Source: Alphaproteobacteria bacterium
GTDB taxonomy: Bacteria; Pseudomonadota; Alphaproteobacteria; UBA828
Length of the DNA: 64,000 nucleotides
NCBI GenBank assembly: GCA_022820945.1
Contig: JAJEEP010000140.1
Span: 39,390 to 103,389 of the forward strand
Direction: 5' to 3'
In this document: in pieces, positions 59,784-64,000 of the stretch
Layout: every line of letters begins with the position of its first letter
Position numbering within the stretch: position 1 is the first letter of the stretch
Position numbers and translations under genes: made by a program
The notes under the pieces: generated by a model
What the model saw: the letters and a program-made list of their open reading frames with translations, nothing else
What the model was told of the DNA's origin: nothing
Databases searched by the model: none

Positions 59784-60068
59784 ATGTTAGTGCATCGCCG
59801 GCTTCTCGGCCATTTCCGTCTTCCGAGACCGTCCGGGGAATTGGCTGGCCGTCCGCTGCGGGGCTGGACGGGCTTCGGCCTTACCGGGACCTTCGAGACA
59901 CCGGACGACCTCGCCGAGTCGGGCATCGCCCATGTCGCCGACCGCCCGATGGACGGACGGCCCTTCGACATCCGGGCCAAACAGGCTACGCTCGCAGCCA
60001 TCCCCTACAGGGTGGAGCTGAACGGCATCGCGACGATGCTCATCCGGCACCATGAGGCGGCGCAATAG
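59784..60068 (+). CDS. Small ORF of doubtful status, possible gene remnant
   Basis: A 94-codon frame between DUF3179 and the molybdenum-hydroxylase operon. It reads plausibly from about PRPSGELAGRPLRGWTGFGL to the end and has ATLAAIPY near the C-terminus, which faintly recalls the last strand of some glycoside hydrolases (GH127-type). There is no good ribosome-binding site. It stops 15 bases before the FAD-subunit gene. It could be a truncated C-terminal fragment or chance coding in GC-rich DNA. Confidence 0.25.
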   Translation: MLVHRRLLGHFRLPRPSGELAGRPLRGWTGFGLTGTFETPDDLAESGIAHVADRPMDGRPFDIRAKQATLAAIPYRVELNGIATMLIRHHEAAQ

Positions 60069-60083
60069 CGGGGGAACGCGCTC

Positions 60084-60944
60084 ATGAAACCTGCCCCATT
60101 CGCCTACGTCAGGCCGGCAAGCCTCGAAGACGCCATCGCCGTGCTGGACGAGCACGGGGAGGACGCGCGAGTCCTCGCCGGCGGCCAAAGCCTGATGGCC
60201 ACCCTCAACATGCGGCTCTCCACGCCTGAGGTGCTGGTCGATATCGGCCGCGTGCCGGGCCTTGCGGGCATCGAAACGACAGACGGCGGTCTTCGGATCG
60301 GCGCCATGACCCGCCATGCGGAGGTGGAGGCCTCGGACCTCGTCGCCTCCCGGGCGCCGCTCATCGCCAGCGCCATGCCGCATATCGCCCATCCGGCGGT
60401 GCGCAATTGCGGTACGTTCGGCGGCTCAATCGCGTTGGCCGATCCGGCGGCCGAGCTCCCGGCCTGCGCGGTCGCCCTCGGCGCGCGCATGACGATTGCG
60501 GGCAAGGGCGGCACCCGAACCGTGGCTGCGGACGCGTTCTTCCGGGGCCTCTACGAGACCGCGCTCGAGCCGGGCGAGGTGCTGACCGCAATCGACGTTC
60601 CGAGCATCGGAGCGAACTGGAAGTCGGGCTTCATGGAGCTGGCGCGGCGGCACGGCGACTACGCGATGATCGGACTCGCCGCCCATGTCGAGGTGGAGGG
60701 CGGCAGGTTCGGCCGGGGCCGCCTCGTCTTCTTCGGGGTGGGCGAGCGGCCCGTCTCCGCCGTGCGGAGCGCGGCGCTGCTCGAAGGCGAGAGCTGGTCG
60801 GAGGCCCTCGGCGACCGGCTCGCCGATGCGCTCAAGCAGGAGCTCGACCCGTTCGAGAACCTGAATGCGGATGCGGCGATGCGCCGGCATCTCGCCGGGG
60901 TGCTCGTCCGGCGGACCCTGGGTCCGCTTGCGGCGGCGGCCTGA
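60084..60944 (+). CDS. Molybdenum hydroxylase FAD subunit (CoxM-like)
   Basis: A 286-residue FAD-binding subunit of the xanthine dehydrogenase family. It has the opening FAYVRPASLEDAIAVL, the FAD pyrophosphate loop VLAGGQSLMATLNMRLSTP (about 33-51) and AVRNCGTFGGSIALADPAAELPA, plus the C-terminal CO_deh_flav_C domain. It passes electrons from the Fe-S subunit to an acceptor. First gene of an M-S-L operon, 11 bases before the Fe-S subunit. Confidence 0.93.
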   Translation: MKPAPFAYVRPASLEDAIAVLDEHGEDARVLAGGQSLMATLNMRLSTPEVLVDIGRVPGLAGIETTDGGLRIGAMTRHAEVEASDLVASRAPLIASAMPHIAHPAVRNCGTFGGSIALADPAAELPACAVALGARMTIAGKGGTRTVAADAFFRGLYETALEPGEVLTAIDVPSIGANWKSGFMELARRHGDYAMIGLAAHVEVEGGRFGRGRLVFFGVGERPVSAVRSAALLEGESWSEALGDRLADALKQELDPFENLNADAAMRRHLAGVLVRRTLGPLAAAA

Positions 60945-60955
60945 GGGAGGGAGCG

Positions 60956-61438
60956 ATGGACAGGACTGTCGAAGTCGGCCTACGGGTCAACGGCGAGCGG
61001 GCGAGCCGCCGGATTGAGGCGCGGATGAACCTGGTGGACTTCCTGCGCGAGGAGCTCGGCCTCACCGGCAGCCATGTCGGCTGCGAGCACGGCGTGTGCG
61101 GCGCCTGCACCGTGCGGGTGGACGGGCGCATCGTGCGCGGCTGCCTCATGCTGGCCGCGCAGGCGGACGACGCCGATGTCTGGACCGTCGAGGGGCTGAG
61201 CGACACGGGCGAGATCCGCGACCTTCAGGAGGCATTCGTCGAGCGCAACGCGCTCCAGTGCGGCTACTGCACCCCCGGCATGCTGCTGACCTGCGCCGAG
61301 CTGAGGGAGCGAAATCCCGCCGCGAGCAGGCAGGAGATCCGCGAATTCATCTCCGGAAATTACTGCCGGTGTACGGGCTACGAGGCGATCGTGGATGCGT
61401 TCGAGATGGCCCGTGCGCGCCAAGGAGGCCCGTCATGA
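60956..61438 (+). CDS. Molybdenum hydroxylase 2Fe-2S subunit (CoxS-like)
   Basis: A 160-residue subunit with two 2Fe-2S clusters. The plant-ferredoxin-type cluster uses C43, C48, C51 and C63 (GCEHGVCGACTV, GCLML); the second uses C102, C105, C137 and C139 (QCGYCTPGM, NYCRCTGYEAI). GGAGGGAGC precedes the ATG. It overlaps the large-subunit start by ATGA. Confidence 0.95.
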   Translation: MDRTVEVGLRVNGERASRRIEARMNLVDFLREELGLTGSHVGCEHGVCGACTVRVDGRIVRGCLMLAAQADDADVWTVEGLSDTGEIRDLQEAFVERNALQCGYCTPGMLLTCAELRERNPAASRQEIREFISGNYCRCTGYEAIVDAFEMARARQGGPS

Positions 61439-63822
61439 CCGATCTCGTCGCGGACCGCTGGCTGCTCGACCGCCCGAACTCCTATATCGGCCGGTCCGTT
61501 CCGCGCCCCAATGCGCCCCGCCTCGCGGAAGGGCGCGGCGCCTTCGTCGACGATATCGAGACCGGCGGGCGGACGGGGCACGCGGCCTTCGTGCGCTCGC
61601 CCCACGCGCATGCTCGGATCGGGTCCATCGACGCGGAGGCGGCCAGGGCGGCGCCGGGGGTGATCGCGGTGGTGACCGGGCCGGAGCTCGTGGAGATCCA
61701 CGACCCCTGGGTCGGCGTGCTGTCGCATCTCCAGGGTCTCAAGTCCGCACCGCAATACGCGCTGCCGCTGGAGGCGGCGACCTGGCAGGGCGAGGCAGTG
61801 GTCGCGGTGGTCGCCGAGAGCCGCGCCAAGGCGGAGGATGCGGCGGAGCTTGTGAATATCGACTGGGAGGTACTGCCAGCCGTCACCGACGCCGAGACCG
61901 CGCTCGACCCCACTACCACCGTCATCCACGAGAGCCTCGGCGACAACCTCGCCTGGCGGCGCAATGTGGATTTCGGCGATATCGAGGCCGCCTATGCGGA
62001 GGCCGAGCACATCGTCGAGGAAACCTATGTCTTCGCCCGGCACACCGGGGTGTGCGTCGAGCCGCGCGCCATCCTCGCGGACTGGAACCCGGGAGAAGGG
62101 CAGCTCACCGTGTGGCACAACAACCAGTGCCCGCACATGGTCCAGAACATCCTCGCGACCCATTTCCGCCTGGACGAGCACCGGGTCCGCGTCATCGCGC
62201 GCGACGTCGGCGGCTCGTTCGGGATCAAGGTCCACACCTATGCGGACGAGATCGCGACCGTCGGGCTCTCGATCCTGCTCAAGCGGCCGGTCAAGTTCGT
62301 GGCGGACAGGCTGGAGAGCTTCCTGTCCGACATCCATGCGCGCGACCAGCGCGTTCAGGGGAAGATCGCCGTGAGCGACGACGGCACCATCCTCGCGTTC
62401 GAGATCGACGCGCTCAGCGGGATCGGCCCCTATTCCATGTATCCGCGCACGAGCGGCATCGAGTCGAACCAGATCGTGAACCTGACGGGCGGCCCCTATG
62501 CCTTCGACCACTACCGGGCGCAGGCGACCGTCGTCTTCCAGAACAAGAACATGATGTGCCAGTACCGCGCGGTCGGCCATCCAGTCAAATGCGCGGTGAC
62601 CGAGGGGCTCGTGGATGCGGCGGCGCGTGCGACCGGCCTCGACCCGGCCGAGATTCGCCGCAGGAACCTGCGCGCGGACGACTCCTATCCTTGCAAGTCG
62701 GCGCAGGGGCTCCCGTTCGAGAACATCTCGCACCAGGAGAGCCTCGCGAAGCTGCTGGACGCCATGGACTACGACGCCCTGAAGGCGGAGCGCGACGCGC
62801 TGCGCGCCGAGGGGGTCTATCGCGGCATCGGTCTCGCCAGCTTCATCGAAGTAACCAACCCGTCCGCGATGTTCTACGGCGTGGGCGGCGCGCGCATATC
62901 CGCCCAGGACGGGGCGACCATGCGCCTCGACGCCAGGGGCAACGTGTTCGTCGCGACCGGCGCGACGGAGCAGGGCCAGGGCATGGAGGCGGTGATCTCG
63001 CAGGTCGCAGCGACGGCCGTCGGCGTTCCTCCGGAACGGCTCAAGATCGTCACCGGCGACACGGAGCACACGCCCTATGGCGGCGGCACATGGGCCTCGC
63101 GCGCGGCCGGTATCGGCGGAGAGGCGGTGGCCCAGGCGGGCCGCGCGCTCAGGCAGCAGATCCTGCGCGCGGCCGCGGTCATGCTCCAGGAGGAGGCGGA
63201 GAACCTGGACATCCAGGGCGGGGTCGTGGTGGACAGGGCGAGCGGCGCGGAGCGCATCGGCCTCGATGAGGTCGGGCGCGTCTGCTACTACCGGCCCGAC
63301 ACCCTGCCGGACGGCTTCCAGTCGGAGCTGGTCGCGACCCGTCACTATGTCCCGCGCCAGTACCCCTTCGCCTTCACCAACGGCGCGCAGGCGTCTTATC
63401 TGGAGGTCGATGTCGAGACCGGCTTCATCTCGCTCCTGGACCACTGGTGCATCGAGGACTGCGGCACCGTCATCAACCCGCAGCTCGTGGACGAGCAGAT
63501 CCGGGGCGGCATCGTGCAGGGGCTGGGCGGCGCGCTCTGGGAGCAATGCGTGTACGACAGCGACGGGCAGATGCTGAACGCCAACATGGCGGACTATCTC
63601 GTGCCCATGGCGGCGGAGCTGCCCGACATGCGCTGCGGCCACGTGGTCTCGCCCACGTTCGAGTCCGATCTCGGCGCCAAGGGGGTGGGCGAAGCCGGCA
63701 CCTGCGGCGCGCCGGCCGCGGTGATGAATGCGCTCAACGACGCGCTCGCGCCCTTCGCCGCACGCCTCACCGACATGCCGTTCACGCCCCAGAAGGTGCT
63801 ACGCGCCCTCGGCAAGATTTGA
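61435..63822 (+). CDS. Molybdenum hydroxylase molybdopterin-binding subunit (CoxL/XdhB-like)
   Basis: A 795-residue catalytic subunit. It opens with RPNSYIGRSVPRPNAPRLAEGRGAFVDDI and has DVGGSFGIKVHTYADE and, near residue 375, CQYRAVGHP at the position where CO dehydrogenases carry the Cu-binding AYxCSFR loop, so it is not a form I CO dehydrogenase. The catalytic Glu lies in GVGEAGTCGAPAA (about 750). Members oxidise N-heterocycles, aldehydes or aromatic acids; the substrate is unknown. Convergent with an NMT1-type binding protein gene just after it. Confidence 0.92.
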   Translation: MTDLVADRWLLDRPNSYIGRSVPRPNAPRLAEGRGAFVDDIETGGRTGHAAFVRSPHAHARIGSIDAEAARAAPGVIAVVTGPELVEIHDPWVGVLSHLQGLKSAPQYALPLEAATWQGEAVVAVVAESRAKAEDAAELVNIDWEVLPAVTDAETALDPTTTVIHESLGDNLAWRRNVDFGDIEAAYAEAEHIVEETYVFARHTGVCVEPRAILADWNPGEGQLTVWHNNQCPHMVQNILATHFRLDEHRVRVIARDVGGSFGIKVHTYADEIATVGLSILLKRPVKFVADRLESFLSDIHARDQRVQGKIAVSDDGTILAFEIDALSGIGPYSMYPRTSGIESNQIVNLTGGPYAFDHYRAQATVVFQNKNMMCQYRAVGHPVKCAVTEGLVDAAARATGLDPAEIRRRNLRADDSYPCKSAQGLPFENISHQESLAKLLDAMDYDALKAERDALRAEGVYRGIGLASFIEVTNPSAMFYGVGGARISAQDGATMRLDARGNVFVATGATEQGQGMEAVISQVAATAVGVPPERLKIVTGDTEHTPYGGGTWASRAAGIGGEAVAQAGRALRQQILRAAAVMLQEEAENLDIQGGVVVDRASGAERIGLDEVGRVCYYRPDTLPDGFQSELVATRHYVPRQYPFAFTNGAQASYLEVDVETGFISLLDHWCIEDCGTVINPQLVDEQIRGGIVQGLGGALWEQCVYDSDGQMLNANMADYLVPMAAELPDMRCGHVVSPTFESDLGAKGVGEAGTCGAPAAVMNALNDALAPFAARLTDMPFTPQKVLRALGKI

Positions 63823-63830
63823 GGTATGGG

Positions 63831-64000
63831 TCAACTCTCCGGCGGCGATGTGCAGACCTGCTCGTAGGCGAAGCGCTCAGTGATCAATCCGTTGTAGGCG
63901 AATATATCGAGCGTCGCTTCGAACGCCGCGCGGGTGATCTCGATATGAGGCGTCCAGCAGCCGAGTTGCTGGTAGGCCGCGATGCATCGCTCGAGCGCCG
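63831..64000 (-). CDS. NMT1/THI5-type ABC substrate-binding protein, C-terminal end (partial)
   Basis: Only the last 56 codons are in the window. They read AYQQLGCWTPHIEITRAAFEATLDIF and AYNGLITERFAYEQVC, which matches the end of SsuA/NMT1-like receptors for nitrate, taurine, pyrimidine precursors or aromatic acids. It converges on the molybdenum-hydroxylase operon with 8 bases between stops. More of this transporter should lie to the right; a role in importing the hydroxylase substrate is a guess. Confidence 0.65.
   Translation of the reverse strand, partial: ALERCIAAYQQLGCWTPHIEITRAAFEATLDIFAYNGLITERFAYEQVCTSPPES

Noticed and set aside
61435..63822. Carbon monoxide dehydrogenase (coxMSL) assignment
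   Set aside because: The gene order fits, but the large subunit lacks the AYxCSFR copper loop of true CO dehydrogenase.
1..64000. tRNA, rRNA, CRISPR arrays, prophage genes and riboswitches
   Set aside because: The intergenic regions are short (nearly all under 300 bases) and none showed cloverleaf, repeat-spacer or known aptamer patterns on reading; a covariance-model search was not possible here.

Overview
The window is GC-rich, densely packed bacterial DNA, best explained as an alphaproteobacterium of Rhodospirillales-like gene content. The evidence is the core block dgt-argS-SPOR protein-nagZ-M50 peptidase-scpA-scpB in the order usual for that class, a ruvX gene, and many Tat or Sec periplasmic binding proteins. 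I saw no rRNA, tRNA, CRISPR array or phage genes.

Region 1 (1-11.3 kb) is core. It holds the 3' part of recG, a decayed IS1182-type element, and a minus-strand, translationally coupled operon running from a three-gene proton-motor-like set (ExbB/TolQ-like, ExbD-like, two-TM protein) through dgt, argS, a SPOR protein, nagZ and an M50 protease to scpA-scpB. The tatABC genes that usually follow scpB are absent, and the IS remnant sits exactly at that junction.

Region 2 (11.4-16.5 kb) has an orphan HigA antitoxin with a scrap of higB, a phosphonopyruvate-decarboxylase-type enzyme, and a TAXI-TRAP transporter.

Region 3 (16.6-41.1 kb) is a catabolic island that looks aimed at N- or S-methylated osmolytes. 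It contains an N-methylproline-demethylase-type flavoprotein, a FAD oxidoreductase, two enolase-superfamily enzymes, a polyamine/betaine-type ABC importer, a Rieske monooxygenase of the betaine-demethylase type, a BesD-related Fe/2OG oxygenase coupled to a DCC-type protein, two DddP-like M24 proteins with an MT-A70 methyltransferase between them, a dipeptide-type ABC importer with fused ATPases, and a dimethylglycine/sarcosine-dehydrogenase-type enzyme. The substrate is inferred from families, not proven.

Region 4 (41.2-57.6 kb) starts with a CYTH-CHAD protein. It continues with a sugar-type ABC operon that carries a GMC dehydrogenase with an Fe-S cysteine motif and its small subunit, a two-subunit Rieske dioxygenase, a ribose-type ABC operon with a double-length permease, and an EamA exporter.

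Region 5 (57.6-64 kb) has ruvX, a DUF3179 protein, a three-subunit molybdenum hydroxylase (FAD, 2Fe-2S and molybdopterin subunits) and the tail of an NMT1-type binding protein.

Two themes stand out. Five solute-uptake systems each have a perfect 11-13 bp hairpin right after the binding-protein gene and before the rest of the transporter. Apart from HigA, no transcription factor is encoded, so these operons must be controlled from elsewhere.
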